A stretch of DNA of 64,000 bases from Elmis aenea (Eukaryota > Arthropoda > Insecta > Coleoptera > Elmidae): contig OX393576.1 in the NCBI GenBank assembly GCA_947652605.1, positions 50,320,966 to 50,384,965 on the forward strand. The letters run 5' to 3'. The notes below the pieces were generated by a model. The model was not told the origin of the DNA. It saw only the letters and a program-made list of their open reading frames with translations, and ran no database searches. This document shows positions 23,521-35,329 of the stretch, piece after piece (position 1 is the stretch's first letter; each line of letters starts with the position of its first letter). The translations under genes were made by a program, and so were the position numbers.

Positions 23521-24141
23521 CAAAAGTTTTTGAATTATTTAAACGTGAGATTGCTCTTCATTATCAAAAAATGTCAAAAATGCGTAGGCAAAATATAAAA
23601 CTAAACCTTTCTTGTTCTTTCTTTCAATTGTTTCAAATTACCGCTGTCTACTTTCATAGCCTACTCGAAAATATTACTTTCCCTAATAATTAACAATAAA
23701 ATCGCGATATCTCGGAAAATATCAATTTTAGGTAAAAAACAGCCTAAATGTTTTCGAAAGAGAATTAAATTTTCTATAAGACGGTGTAAAAAAATGTAGG
23801 GTGTTGTGTTAAAAAAAAAGAGTTATCGATGTTTAAAGTTTCACAAGTTTGACCAAGCGTAAAAAACGCCCTGTATAATATTTTAAAAATGTTGGTGATG
23901 GAAAGTGTTACATATTCTATTGTCAATCTTATCTCCAAACGAATTTCTTCAGACTTCTCAAAGTTTTTAAATGTTGAAAATTTTTGAAAATACTGTATTT
24001 TCATGAAAATGCAATTTTCACGAGAACGGTTGACTTTAGACCCATATGATCTTATACATTTTTTGAATTAAATTTAAAGAGGAATCCAAAAATGTTAAAA
24101 TATACAGGTTGTTTCATAAGAAAAAGTATAACTTTGATGCC

Positions 24142-24643
24142 TTAAGTCAAGCATGACATTAGCCAACTAAATTTAGTAAAAAAAATATTTGAGCTGTATA
24201 AACAGAGTTTGTCGATGCATCTTTAGCGCTAATTTTCTCGAAAACGGCTACGTTTACAGCAAAAAACAAAAAGGGACGAATTTTTTCCTCTTAAGTCGTA
24301 CTTTCTTATGGACGAATGACATTTTCAATTTTATTCCAGAGAAAAAAATTCTGAAGATGGTAAGCGGATGACCTGACTATAAATCATACTTCCAATTACG
24401 TGTTTTCTTTCTAATTATCCCACAAAGTCAATGGGAAACACCCAAACATTTCGGCCAAGTTTGATAGCTCTAGCTTAAACGGCTAGGACGTAATCGATTT
24501 TTTGAATTTTTTTTCTTGCAACTTTGGAGGTCTCTAACTTTGAAAGGAAGCATTTTCGGATAACAAAATATTTGACAAATGGTCATCATTTTCACTCAGG
24601 AATATGCACATACTTTTTTGCCGTGTATAATGGGGACACCCTG
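24142..24643. repeat. Truncated CAGGGTG-type element
   Basis: It ends GGGGACACCCTG at 24643 followed by TA. The body, with TTCTCGAAAACGGCTACG and CTAGCTTAAACGGCTAGG stretches, has no inverted partner here. The left boundary is simply where the preceding foldback arm stops and is uncertain. Confidence 0.45.
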
Positions 24644-24994
24644 TATGTAAATTTAGCTTATGTAAATTTTTGAAACTTCTCTCAATTTGCAAATTGTTTT
24701 TGGACCTTGAAACGATATTTACCTTTTAAATAATTTTTTTCGTGATATAAATTAAACAGTATGTTGTTTGCAAAGTCGGTGAATAATTTTAATAAAGTTT
24801 AACGGTATATTTCTTACAGGTCTATTTAAGAACCATGGTCAAAGGTGTTTCAAATTTCAAATTATTTTTATTCGATTGACTTTTAAACATACTTATACAT
24901 TATCTGTATAACATTTCAGAGTTTTTTGGTCCTTTTGCTATATTTTGGGCAAAATTTTACCAAACATGTTAGTATTTTATGCATAAATAACATA

Positions 24995-26330
24995 CAGTGT
25001 GTGCAAAAAGTAACGTAAAGAATCAATATCTCGTCTTGTGACAACATTACAAAAAAAGTTTTAAATAAAAGTTGTTTGTGGTCACATACTACATAACCTT
25101 AAACCATTTTCAACTATAAACAGTGGTTTGTTTTTGCGCACTGATACGTCACTTTGTTTTTTTTTTACATATAGAACACCCTATATTTTGTATGTTGTAG
25201 ATGTAAAATTAAAGTCTGTTTTAAAAATTTATAGGTTTTATGTATCTAAAATCAGTCGGTATTGACTTATTTATGTTTTTATTAAAATATTGACAGAAAC
25301 AGAAAAATAATGATATTTTTTCACAACTTGGCTATGTCAGAACGGATTACGTTGAAAATTTGTAGGACAATAGCGGCTTAGTGATTTTTGACCAGTTAAG
25401 ATTTTAAAATAATACACAGGGTATTTCTTATGACCGGTCCATTTAGTCAAACTTCAAACACGAATAAGTCCGTTTTTTTAAATGGAACACCGTTTACATG
25501 TTTACATCTTTAAATATTAGGTGTGCACTTCAGATTTATTTAAAAAAGTTATCATAGAATATGCGTTCTAAGCAGGTATTTTTACCATATTAGCTTAAAA
25601 AATAAAATTCTTTTATGTAGGTTGTTATTTTTTTGTACGTTTTTTTTGTATTGCTTAATAAGATGGCAAATTTTTAGTTTAAAGCTTTAAAGATCAAAAT
25701 ACTGTTATATTTGACATTTAAAACAAATTTTCGAGATAAATTCAAAGCCTGCCAGTTTAATGCTATTGTATATACTATATATTGTAATATTGTATCCGCA
25801 AATTACCAAGAAAACCGCAATAACTCGACAAATACAGATTTTAGACATTGACCATTAATAGTTTTTGAAGATATTTACATTATTAATAAAGAAATGTAAA
25901 AATATATACGGTGTTCCAATAAAAAACACTGACTTATTCGTGTTTGAAGTTTGACTAAATGAACCGGGCATAAGGGATTATTTTAAAATTGTAACTAGCC
26001 AAAACTCACTATGACGCTATTGCCCTACAAAGTTTCAAAGGAATTCGTTCTAACATAGCCAAGTTGGGAAAGATCATTATTATTTAAAACTCCTGTTTCT
26101 GTCAATATTTTTAAATTTTACATCTAAAATTTAAAAAATATACTGGGTGGTCTATTAAAAAAAAAAAGTGACGTATCGGTGCGCAAAAACAAATCACTGT
26201 GTATAGTTAAAAGTAATTTAAGGGTAGGTACATAGTAAATGACCACAAACAACTTTTATGTAAAAGTTGTTTTTGTAAAGTTGTCACAAGACGAGATATT
26301 GACCTGTTACGTTACTTTTTGTGCACACTG
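24995..26330. repeat. Foldback element, variant CAGTGTG ends, related to 8827-10372
   Basis: The ends are CAGTGTGTGCAAAAAGTAAC and GTTACTTTTTGTGCACACTG, flanked by TA. Arms pair over most of their length. Interior blocks such as AAAAGTTGTTTGTGGTC, TTTTTGCGCACTGATAC and the ACCGGTCCATTTAGTCAAAC inner segment correspond to equally placed blocks of 8827-10372. The inner CAGGG end is visible only on the left (about 25415); on the right it is deleted. Confidence 0.85.
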
Positions 26331-26332
26331 TA

Positions 26333-27253
26333 TGAAAGTATTATTATAATTGTTTAGTACAACTCGTTTAATCTCTTTGTCAATTACGTTTATTTATATG
26401 ATACGACTGCAGTAAAAATATTGTTTATTTCTGTATTGTATCTATAAATAATTATTCTAGTTTATGAAAGTACAGTAGGTAATCGTTTTCAAATATGTTG
26501 CGCATTTTAATCCGAAACTAGCGTACTTATGTAAATAAAGTAGTCAGCCTTGACTACGCCCGCATGTTCCTACTTGAGTTTCCGTTTTAGAATAATTATT
26601 AACTAACATATTTGTTTACTGTCAACTGAATTCATCTGGGAATAAACGCTTTGATTTGTCGAATTTACTTAACACGTAATGATTTAAAGGTAAACAGTTT
26701 AACATCCTGGTTCTGTCATTATTGCTATACATTTTTAATAAGTAAACCTTTGTATTGATTGTGTTGTATCCTGTATGGGTAATTGTTTTTAAAACTGCTA
26801 CCGGTGGTGACCTTAAACCTATTTCTTTCATGAAATGATATATTATGCACGTTTTATTAATTGCAATAAGGTTCATTAAATGCACATTACATTATTCTTA
26901 ATTATACTGGACTTGGTTCAATTTCTACATTTAACAAATGATCGGAAGGCTTAATCTTGGACGTTTTTTAAAAATTATTTCTTCTTAATCACGCTGGTTC
27001 TTAGTGGTTCCTTGCTTTATTTATTATTAATGCTAATTAAATAAGCGAAAAAAACTTTTCTGATCCCGTAATGATTTTTGTACCGTAACGTTTCCAAATG
27101 CCCAAACCCTTTTTATTCTTTATCTTTTAGATCCCAAAAGATGTATACAGTAGGACAAGAATTACGCGAATATCTTTACAATCGTAAGTCTTGTAAAGTC
27201 ATTTAAAGCAGCAAAGTAGGGTAGACGCGTTTAATAAATAAAATGTTAGCTAA
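26333..27253. other. Intergenic, nothing supported
   Basis: An 87-codon frame on the minus strand (26622-26885) has no recognisable domain and no splice context strong enough to call it an exon. Confidence 0.4.
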
Positions 27254-27635
27254 AATAGTTATTTATGTATCAAGGCCAAAAAGTGTAACTTTTTCGGCCG
27301 CGTCTGGCAAGGCCGAAAAAGTACGTTTTGGCCGAGGTGCATATTACATTTTTTGTGCGATCGAATTAAAAACAATTTAAATTTTTAGTAATTTTCAAAA
27401 TTATAGGTTAGAAACTACGTGACACTCTGTCACTGACAGATGACGGCGTATGTACTGCATTACCGGCCCTCTCCTTAGCAACGGCCGTAAAAGTTACTTT
27501 TTCGGCCGTTGCTAAGGGTAACGGCCTGAAAAATAACTTTTACGGCCGTTGCTAAGGATAGGGCCGGTAATGCAGTACTTTATGGTTGCTAACGCGTCGG
27601 TCAAACAGCTGTTTCTAGTACGATCGCACAAAAAC
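27254..27635. mobile_element. GGCC-rich 382-bp repeat, copy 2
   Basis: It starts at AATAGTTATTTATGTATCAA and ends CGATCGCACAAAAAC, the same limits as copy 1, with unrelated flanks. Because both boundaries are shared and internal divergence is only about 1-2%, the two copies came from recent mobilisation or duplication. Confidence 0.8.
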
Positions 27636-27779
27636 AGGTTTTCATGCGTATACCGCAAAAAAAATTAATTAATAAAGACTAAAAGATATTCGATAGAAGC
27701 ACGTTTAATTGTTCGTCTCCCTCACTTTAACCATATGATGATATGTACAAGGTGCTTTAAATTTTGTTTAACAGGATGG

Positions 27780-28260
27780 AAGGATCAAAGGGATATTTTA
27801 AACAAAATTTGGAAAAGGTAGAGCAATAACGAGAAAACTACATTTGGCGATCTCGACAAATCAAATATAGCTAGGGACAAAAATAAACTTGTCATATCCT
27901 TTGAGAGTTATGCAACATTCGGATCAGAACATGGACAGACTAAAGACACCAGTAGAAGAATAAAAGGAGTAGAAATGAATAATTGGCGAGGAAGCTGCAA
28001 GGCCACATAACAAGATCGTGTTATAAATGAAGAGATAAGAAATAAGAAATAGGTCTAGATTACTTTAACAAACAATAAAAATGAAGCAAATATACTGTAC
28101 TGGTACGGTCACCTGCAGAACATGACATACGAAAGATTACCATTAAAAACATGGACAGATTCATGACAGACGAAGGAACAGAGGGCATCCTAGAAGAAAA
28201 TGAGAAGAAGGAATAAAGGTAGGGACACATAAAAGAGAATTAAAAGAAAAAGAGTGGTGA
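27780..28260 (+). pseudogene. Decayed non-LTR reverse transcriptase tail
   Basis: Shifted frames give YWYGHLQNM, then YERLPLKTW and RRRNRGHPRRK-EEGIK. This corresponds to the C-terminal 'W.GH..RM..R.P...W.P..kR.rGRPR..W' tail seen intact at about 750-880. Earlier pieces resemble the region after the RT core. Many stops are present. Confidence 0.6.
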
Positions 28261-28522
28261 AGTGGGATTTCTCAATTCCCATCAAATTAAAAACTCAAAA
28301 TTTTGATTGTTTTTTTATTTGAGGCTCAACAAACCCTGCCTTGTCTAGCAATTCTTGACAAAATTTGACTATATAAGAATGTTTATTCCAATACCTGCTT
28401 AAATGTTTCCTAAATTTGTGTGATTTGACGTTACTTTAAGTACCTAATAAAAGTTAAAAATCCTAAGAGTGTGACTTATTAGTGTCTTTATAGAAAAATT
28501 TGAGTCGAATAAAAATGTTTTT

Positions 28523-28920
28523 CGTAGAGAGTAACGGGAAGGTGATCATTGGGTTTATAAAGAAAACTCTTTACATCCGCTAAATATTTCGAGTCTATAT
28601 TTGACCCTTCATCGGCAGCGATGAGCGAGGATAATCGAAAGAGTATTATAATAAACATTAAAGTTTTCGAAGATAAAATTTCAATTTTTAAGAAAAATCC
28701 CATGCGCTCAATCAAAAAATTTAAACGAATTTTAATCAAGTACAAACTAACATCAATGTTAATTTTATCTTCGAAAACTTTAATGTTTATTATAATACTG
28801 CTTTCGATTATCCTCGCTCAATCGCTGCCGATGAAGGGTCAAATATAGACTCGAAATATTTAGCGGATGTAAAGAGTTTTCTTTATAAACTCAATGACCA
28901 CCTTCCCGTTACTCTCTACG
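28523..28920. repeat. 398-bp foldback without CAGGG ends
   Basis: CGTAGAGAGTAACGGGAAGG at the left and its inverse at the right bound two ~170-bp arms around a loop near 28690-28750. Pairing is almost perfect (e.g. CATCGGCAGCGAT/ATCGCTGCCGATG). Two opposed ORFs here are mirror images. It lacks CAGGGTG and TA termini, so it belongs to another family or is an inverted duplication. Confidence 0.8.
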
Positions 28921-29214
28921 AATTACTTTATGGTCGTAATTTCTGGTTCAAAAATGTTTTTGTTCGAAAGTATAATTAACAATTCTTTAAAATATAAAAT
29001 AAACATACACCTAAATAAAATTAAACGAATTAAGTGATTAAACTACATAGTAAAGTACATAACTTGTTTCAATAACAAATTAAATTTGTTATGTTCTAAA
29101 CCCTCCGTAAGCGTGGCGACTCTTAAACTTTATTAGCTCGGACGAGATTGTTAAAGCTTACTGTTTTTATCGTTGCCACCAACAGACAAAAAGAAAAATA
29201 CGAATGTACATGTA

Positions 29215-30378
29215 CAGGGTGGGCGAAATTCGAATGATTTAGGGCTACGGGGTATCTCGGTTACCGTAATAGTAAGCGAAAATCTGATAATGGTATCTTG
29301 GGCTATTTTTTTAAGAACAGAAAACCTATGCAATCAGTTTTTTTTATATCTCTTTCCATTTTGGCACTACAGACACAAATAAAATTTCATCATTTTTGGA
29401 AATTTACCATAACTTCTTTATTTATTAAAATAGAACAAAACGTTATGAAGGTTTTTTATACAACTTTTTATACTTAATTTAAAAACAAAATTTTTTTTTT
29501 GCGACCTTGACTTTCCAGTTCTGAAGTAAACTTATATTTTTTAGATAGAATCTCCAGTTAGCCATGACTTTATATAAAAGAGCATTATGTTAGCTTTTCA
29601 AAAATATATAGTTTTACATAGGTATGTGTTGCAAAAACTAACCGAGACATGGTTGATTTTGTAAACATTTCCTCATCAAAGTTTGCCATTATTTCGTAAA
29701 CAAGTGATGTTTACAATTATTAAACAACTGAACGTCGATTCCAAGTAAATTCTGAAGAAGCCGCTACGTTTTTATTACATTCAATGTAAACTTCTAACAT
29801 AATTAAACGTTTCAAAGTGTTCAAATTTAGCAATGTCCACAACGGCACAATAAACAGTTATAAAATTTTTAATAACTGCAAACATCACTTGTTTACGAAA
29901 TCATGGCAAACTTTGATGAGGAAATGTTTACAAAATCAGCTTAATCTCGGTTACGTTTTGCAACACATACCTATATAAAACTACATATATATTTTTGAAA
30001 AGCTAAAATAATGCTTTTTTTAAATATAAAGTCATGGACTAAGGTTTTTGTTTAAATAAATATAAATCTATTTCATATCTCGAAAGGAAAGGTCACTGAA
30101 AAAATAATTTTGTTTTTAAATTAAGCATATGAATCTGTATAAAAACGGCATAACATTTTTTAAAATTTTAATAAATAGAGAAACTATAGTTAATTTTAAT
30201 AAATTATGAAATTTCATTTTTCGTGTGTAGTGCCAAAATGAAAGGCGATTTAAAAAATCTTATTAGAGAGTCGTTCTATTTAAAAAAAAAATAGCCCAAG
30301 AGACCGATATCAGATTTTCGCTATTACGGTAACCGAGATACCTCCTAAAACTAAAACATTCGAATTTGGTCCACCCTG
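29215..30378. repeat. Foldback element with CAGGGTGGGC/GGTCCACCCTG ends
   Basis: CAGGGTGGGCGAAATTCGAA begins the left arm after TA; TTCGAATTTGGTCCACCCTG ends the right arm before TA. Arms pair to about 29730/29880, including GTAATAGTAAGCGAAAATCT and its inverse. The loop of about 150 bp has no ORF. Confidence 0.87.
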
Positions 30379-30594
30379 TACAAACAAAAGCACGAATTAA
30401 TTGTTGAAGGAAAACAAAACACAATGTAATTTATATAAAAGCAAACGAAATAAATTCAACTTTATTATGAGCAGATATTTATTTCATTGGCACTCAAAGT
30501 TCACACGGCATATCACAATTATATCGATAAAGCCTTGAAGGTAATTTCTAATTGATGAGAAGAAAAGTTTCCAAGAACTGAAAGAGAGATAATT

Positions 30595-30740
30595 CCCAAA
30601 ATACGGGGACCAAGAAGGATTATTAGGTAGTCTCCACGTTCGCCAGACTTAATCCCACTCGATTTTTTTTTGTAGAGTTATCTAAAAAACGAAGGATAGA
30701 AAATGCGACCAAATAATACAAAAGAATTGAAATTATTTAA
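30595..30740 (+). pseudogene. Transposase fragment (SPRSPDLIPLDFFL region)
   Basis: The frame reads GSPRSPDLIPLDFFL, a stop, then SYLKNEG. This matches the third catalytic Asp region of DD41D-like Tc1/mariner transposases (compare 3430-3465). Preceding bases give decayed traces of the segment between catalytic residues. Only a remnant. Confidence 0.6.
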
Positions 30741-30744
30741 TTTA

Positions 30745-31990
30745 AACCGAATATCACTGTATCTATACCAGTAGAATATCGTCTAAACGCAAAATATCAA
30801 TTTTCACTTGAATTAATCAAATGTGGTAAACGGCTAACAATTTGAACACATAAACATTATCTGAAGTTTGTGAAGTATTTTAGAAAGTGTAAATAGGAAT
30901 TTGTCGTCTTGATTAAGTTTAGAACGTTCCTCTCTAAGTTTATCGGTATAATTTCGATTTTTTTTATGCCATTTAGATCGTATCGAATAGTGATAGTCTT
31001 AAAGTTTTAAAAATGCCATCTTTATACAAACAGTTTGTGCACCTGCTATGGCGCCAGTAGGGCCTAACTATCAATCCCCAATCCGTTACTATAGTTGTGT
31101 AATTGACTGCCTCCAGGTGTCGTGCTAGTGGACTTGGATTAATTGCTAACCGTAATTAAAGCTAAATGTAACTAATTACATAATTAGAGCTGCAGAAGTT
31201 TATTACACGACAATTACTAGAAACTAGGGCAATATGAAGGACTGTTGATCAAAATAGGTATCGACAAAGCTCTCTGTTTTAAATGCTAAATTGCAGTTGT
31301 TTTAATGATTTTACTACTATTAATCACATGGAATATTTTATTCGTGTCCTAATTTTTTCAAGCACAGTTTTTGATTCACAACTATTATAAAATTGATGAC
31401 ATGTAAAATAAATCCATTACAATAAGATTAATCTCAATAAACATTTTGGTTCCTCCACACAGTTAATATAATACACATCACACGCACACACAAACGTACT
31501 GGCACTTTAATAACAAATAAATTGCAGAAACTATCTAAAGATGCACATAAAACAATGTTCTTAAATACATTAGATAAAAAATAAGGTTTATATATTTATG
31601 ATTTTCACATAAGCGTCCCAATTGTTAAAAGTAATGAACAAAACAAAAACAGTGCTGTAAAAAGTTAAAACTTGGAGGTATTGAGGTCCGAAATTTTAAT
31701 TTTTCTTGTTTTTTTTAATCTCTGGAATATTTTTCTTGTAAATGATCAAATACTGAGCCTTATCCATGATGACATCCTAACGCATAATTTTTTAGTAATT
31801 CCCTAAATCGAAGTTGACACATACTCTCACTTATTGATCAAATAAAAATGAATCTGATCATAGCGGTGAAAGCTAATTTAATTAATTAGTTCTTATGTTC
31901 TCAAGAATAACTCAGTTCCATGCAACGTTTATCGGTAACGGTGCAGAACATTACACTACTGGATAATGTAACTATTTTACATCATTTTGT
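30745..31990. other. Intergenic, single-copy looking sequence
   Basis: No ORF or element ends. The part at about 31040-31220 has balanced composition and clustered ATTA/TAAT motifs (see separate entry). A short CA-rich stretch lies near 31475. Confidence 0.4.
31128..31182. promoter_or_regulatory. Candidate homeodomain-site cluster
   Basis: GGATTAATTGC, CGTAATTAAAG, CTAATTACATAATTAGAG lie within 55 bp. TAATTA/TAATTG cores are the typical homeodomain half-site. In AT-rich DNA such clusters also arise by chance, so this is only a candidate. Confidence 0.25.
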
Positions 31991-32223
31991 TAAAGCAGTG
32001 GTTCCCAAAATGGATTGACTATTTAATGAGCTCAGGGAAAAATTTATAGCAAAACACTACTATTAAACGTTTGATGAAAAAAAAACTTAAAATAACAATC
32101 TTCTTTCAATAGTTTTAAATTTTAATCTACTTTACTATGCTGTTAGTGGTAGATTCTTTTACCTTATCAATTAAAGTTTTTTCAGAGGCTATTTTGATAT
32201 CCTATCTGTTAATATTTTTTATA

Positions 32224-33677
32224 CAGGGTGTCCAAGATAACATTTCCAGAATGGGGATCTACCTTATTATAAGAGATACAGATTTGCTTAAATTAGATAA
32301 ATGATTCCTTAGTATGAGAGGAGCTAGAATCAATTTTTAAAAGTACAAAATTCCTCGTAATTCAGAAGTTATAGCAAAAAAATATGAAAATGTTGATTTT
32401 TTTCTCTTGTAGCTTTTTTGTCTTAAACATTAAATCAATTTAATTTGTGCTTTATAAGATTATAAGGATACTTTTTAATAAAGAATGCAACTGTTATTTT
32501 AGATTTTTTTGTCACTAACCATATTTGAGATATTACTTCATTTTTTCTTATGGGCCGCGAAGTTGGCTATGGAATAGTTAAATGTGCTTTGTTTTTCTCT
32601 TGTTTATAGGATATTACTTGCTAGATCTATTTTTATGCAGAAGTTACGAAATCAAAAAAAAATTATTTTACCAATTACTTATCAAGCCATCTATGGAAAT
32701 AAAAACAAAAAACAACTAATTAAATATCAAATGACAAGTTTGAATTCTCTGCGGTATCATTTATTAGAATTTTATAGTATTGTTGTGTAATTCGACAGTC
32801 GTTGTTGTAATTGTTATAATTATGGCTACATTTAAAAATAATGCAAAATTTGACGTTGAGGATGCTACATTCTTTGCCAATAAAACTTTGTAGAAGCTAA
32901 GCGAATTGATTTAGAGCTATATACCTACCGAGAGAATGCAACTAAATGCGTAGTTAAAAGAAATTTGGAAATAATTTTCAAAGAATATGGTTTCTTCAAG
33001 AAACCAACCAAAAATTCAAAACAAATCAATAAAGAATTAGAATTATCTCTTTTTACACAGTTTCTATGGCAAAGAATGTAGCATCTCAACATGTCAAATT
33101 TTTCATTAGTTATAAATGTGCTCATCCTTATACTACAAACAAATTTGCTACAAAGACTATCGAATTACACAACAATACTATAAAATTCTAATAAATGATA
33201 CCACAGATAAATGTTTGCTGTCATTTGACATTTAATTACTCGTAGTTGCTTTTTGTTGTTATTTTCATAGATAGCTTGTATTTGTGATTTATTTATTGAA
33301 ATAGATAAAGCAAGTAATATTTTATTAAAATGAGAAAAAAAAGCACATTTAACTATTCCATAGCCAACTTCGCGGCCCATAAGAACAAACGAAGTTAGGG
33401 GTAATATCTCGAAAATTTTGTGATAGAATAATTACATTCTCCAATAAAAAGAAACTCAAGAAAGTAGTAATAAAATTGATGCTGTGAATAAAACAAAAAA
33501 GTTATAAAAGAAATTCAACATTTTCTGGCATGACATCTGAAGTTTGAGGCATTTTGTACTTTTAAAAATAGATTAAAGCATCTCTCAAACAAAGGAATAA
33601 TTCATCTAATTTAAGCAAACCTGTATCTCTTATAACAAGCGAGATCCCATGCTGAAAAAGGTATCTGGGACACCCTG
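32224..33677. repeat. Foldback element, 1.45 kb, CAGGGTGTCC ends
   Basis: CAGGGTGTCCAAGATAAC at the left and ATCTGGGACACCCTG at the right, TA at both ends. Arms contain inverse blocks such as AGTTGGCTATGGAATAGTTA, and the paired frames 32584-32790 and 33165-33380 are mirror copies. The loop is about 32800-33150. A solo arm of this family is at 11995-12184. Confidence 0.85.
32820..33130 (+). pseudogene. Possible transposase N-terminal relict in the foldback loop
   Basis: The loop reads MATFKNNAKFDVEDATFF, a stop, and later LEIIFKEYGFFKKPTKNSKQ and INKELELSL. The pattern of 'l..(Y/T)GsF.KpkR...i..E' is typical of the N-terminal DNA-binding part of DD41D-like transposases; compare 54330-54620. 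Two or more stops and a frameshift follow. Weak but consistent with the other loops. Confidence 0.4.
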
Positions 33678-33832
33678 TATACAAATCCTAACCAACTTAG
33701 CTATTTCTTCTGGATGTTGAGCTTAATCGCTTTTGTGTCATTTCTGATATTGTTCCTAATTATGTAATTCTTAAAAACCGAAATACTTCTAATTTTTGAT
33801 GTACGTGTGCATAAACATGTTGGGAATCGCTG

Positions 33833-35220
33833 CCTTGAAGAATATATTACAAACATTTGCCAATCGCACCACACCGCTACATTTTAGTTACGTTAAAATA
33901 AATAGATTTAAAAAATACACAATTTACATGGCTAATTTAATACTTCGCTGATTGTTTAGCGACATTAACAAGTAAGAAAGAATTTGCTTCAGATTGCTTT
34001 TTTAAATTAAATATTGCATATAATTTTAGTGCAATTAAGTTATGTAAATTGTTAGATTATATACTTAAACAAACTCTGCCACCATGTGAAATAACGTGGT
34101 ACAAAAAACAAAATCTTAATTATAAAATATATATGAAAAGAAACCTATAGATCATGCAAAACTGGGTGCAGTGCATTACATAAAAATGATTTGTCTGAAA
34201 CTATTTACTTATGCGAAACAAGGTTATGTTTTTATTGTTATTGACTTGCAAAACTTATATTGACAAGACACGCATTTGAAATACCTGTCATGCCACAATC
34301 AAACTTGCATTTCACATACATATGTATATGTCAATCGTTCACAATACATTATCGATTCGAATATCTTAAAATATTGGTTTTTGTAACACCTGCATTACAA
34401 AAAATATATGTAATTACTTACATACATGCATACAAATTGCAAATTATAAAAATATAGCAGTATGTAAAATCAATTGTTAAAAGATCAATAAATAATTTAG
34501 TGTTAGGTATATCATTGGTATATTTCAATTATAATAATGTACCAACCCTAGTTTTGAATGTTTTATAAGCAAATAAAATTAATTTATCATGAAATGTTAC
34601 TTTTAAAATCTATTTTGCAATGAAATAATACAAATTAAGTGGTGTGACAATTAATATAGCAACTGATATTTCATAGCAAAGAAAACGAACATATCTAAAA
34701 AAAAACTATCAAATAATACATAATAAGGTAATAAAATTATAGCTTTTTAATAAACTTCAAAGATAAATCGATTACGGTTTCATTAAATAGGTAGAAAATG
34801 AAGGCACATTTTATTTTATTTCAATTATTTAAGTATTTCAATTTAAATGTTAGCAAATATGTTTCGTTAAAATATAATTTATCTTATTTGTAAAAAAATC
34901 TATTTTTAGAGAAAATCAAGTTGGTTGAAAGTTTTCGTTGGTGGATTTAAGAAATCTGACTGTAAGGCTTCGCTGCAACAGTATAATAGCAGCTTTAATT
35001 AAATAAAAATTAAATACCTATTATGGTTCAAAAATAATGACAAATAATTGATACTGAGACGAGAGTTTTGAAACTGCCATAGCATTTTTGCAAAAAAAAA
35101 AGAGTGATAAACGATTATAAATAAAGAATTTTTTCTTGCAAAATATGTATTTTTTATTTTAAAAAAAAGAGATCGTGCTAGCCAACTCTCCAAACGATGT
35201 CTGTATGATCTGATAAAGTT
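33833..35220. other. Intergenic, nothing recognised
   Basis: Very AT-rich. ORFs at 34260 and 34999 are short and without recognisable content. Confidence 0.4.
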
Positions 35221-35329
35221 TAGGTGTCTACATGCGAGTTAGATTACGGTTGTCGCCGTCTCTTGCTTTCTAGTTTCCATTTTGACCTGTGTTTGCAATC
35301 ATATTCACTTTAGCCTCTTGTAACCATTG

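Larger units (their letters stand above)
22064..24141. repeat. 2 kb foldback element with insertions in its loop
   Basis: The left arm (to about 22710) and right arm (from about 23535) are inverse copies; for example the 22224-22556 reading frame recurs on the minus strand at 23774-24004. An internal CAGGGCGG-type end occurs in both arms (about 22355 and 23875). The left end begins CAGGGTGCTCC; the right end stops at 24141 without its terminus. The loop carries the 22764-23145 repeat and a transposase relict. Confidence 0.82.
31996..33832. mobile_element. Possible hAT element interrupted by a foldback
   Basis: CAGTGGTTCCCAAAATGG at 31996 and the inverse-type GTTGGGAATCGCTG ending at 33832 look like hAT TIRs (the inverse of the right end is CAGCGATTCCCAAC). 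Flanks GTTAAAG and CTTGAAG are only partly alike. The foldback 32224-33677 occupies most of the interior. Confidence 0.45.

Noticed and set aside
22224..24004. Two similar ORFs of 110 and 76 codons on opposite strands (22224-22556 and 23774-24004)
   Set aside because: They are the two arms of one palindrome; the identical reading frames follow from the inverted repeat and the content is low complexity.
26622..26885. 87-codon ORF on the minus strand
   Set aside because: Reasonable composition but no recognised domain, no flanking splice signals convincing enough and no neighbouring exon.
28621..28848. 75-codon ORF with hydrophobic C-terminus, possible small membrane protein
   Set aside because: It spans both arms of the 28523-28920 palindrome; the hydrophobic part is the inverse complement of the basic part.
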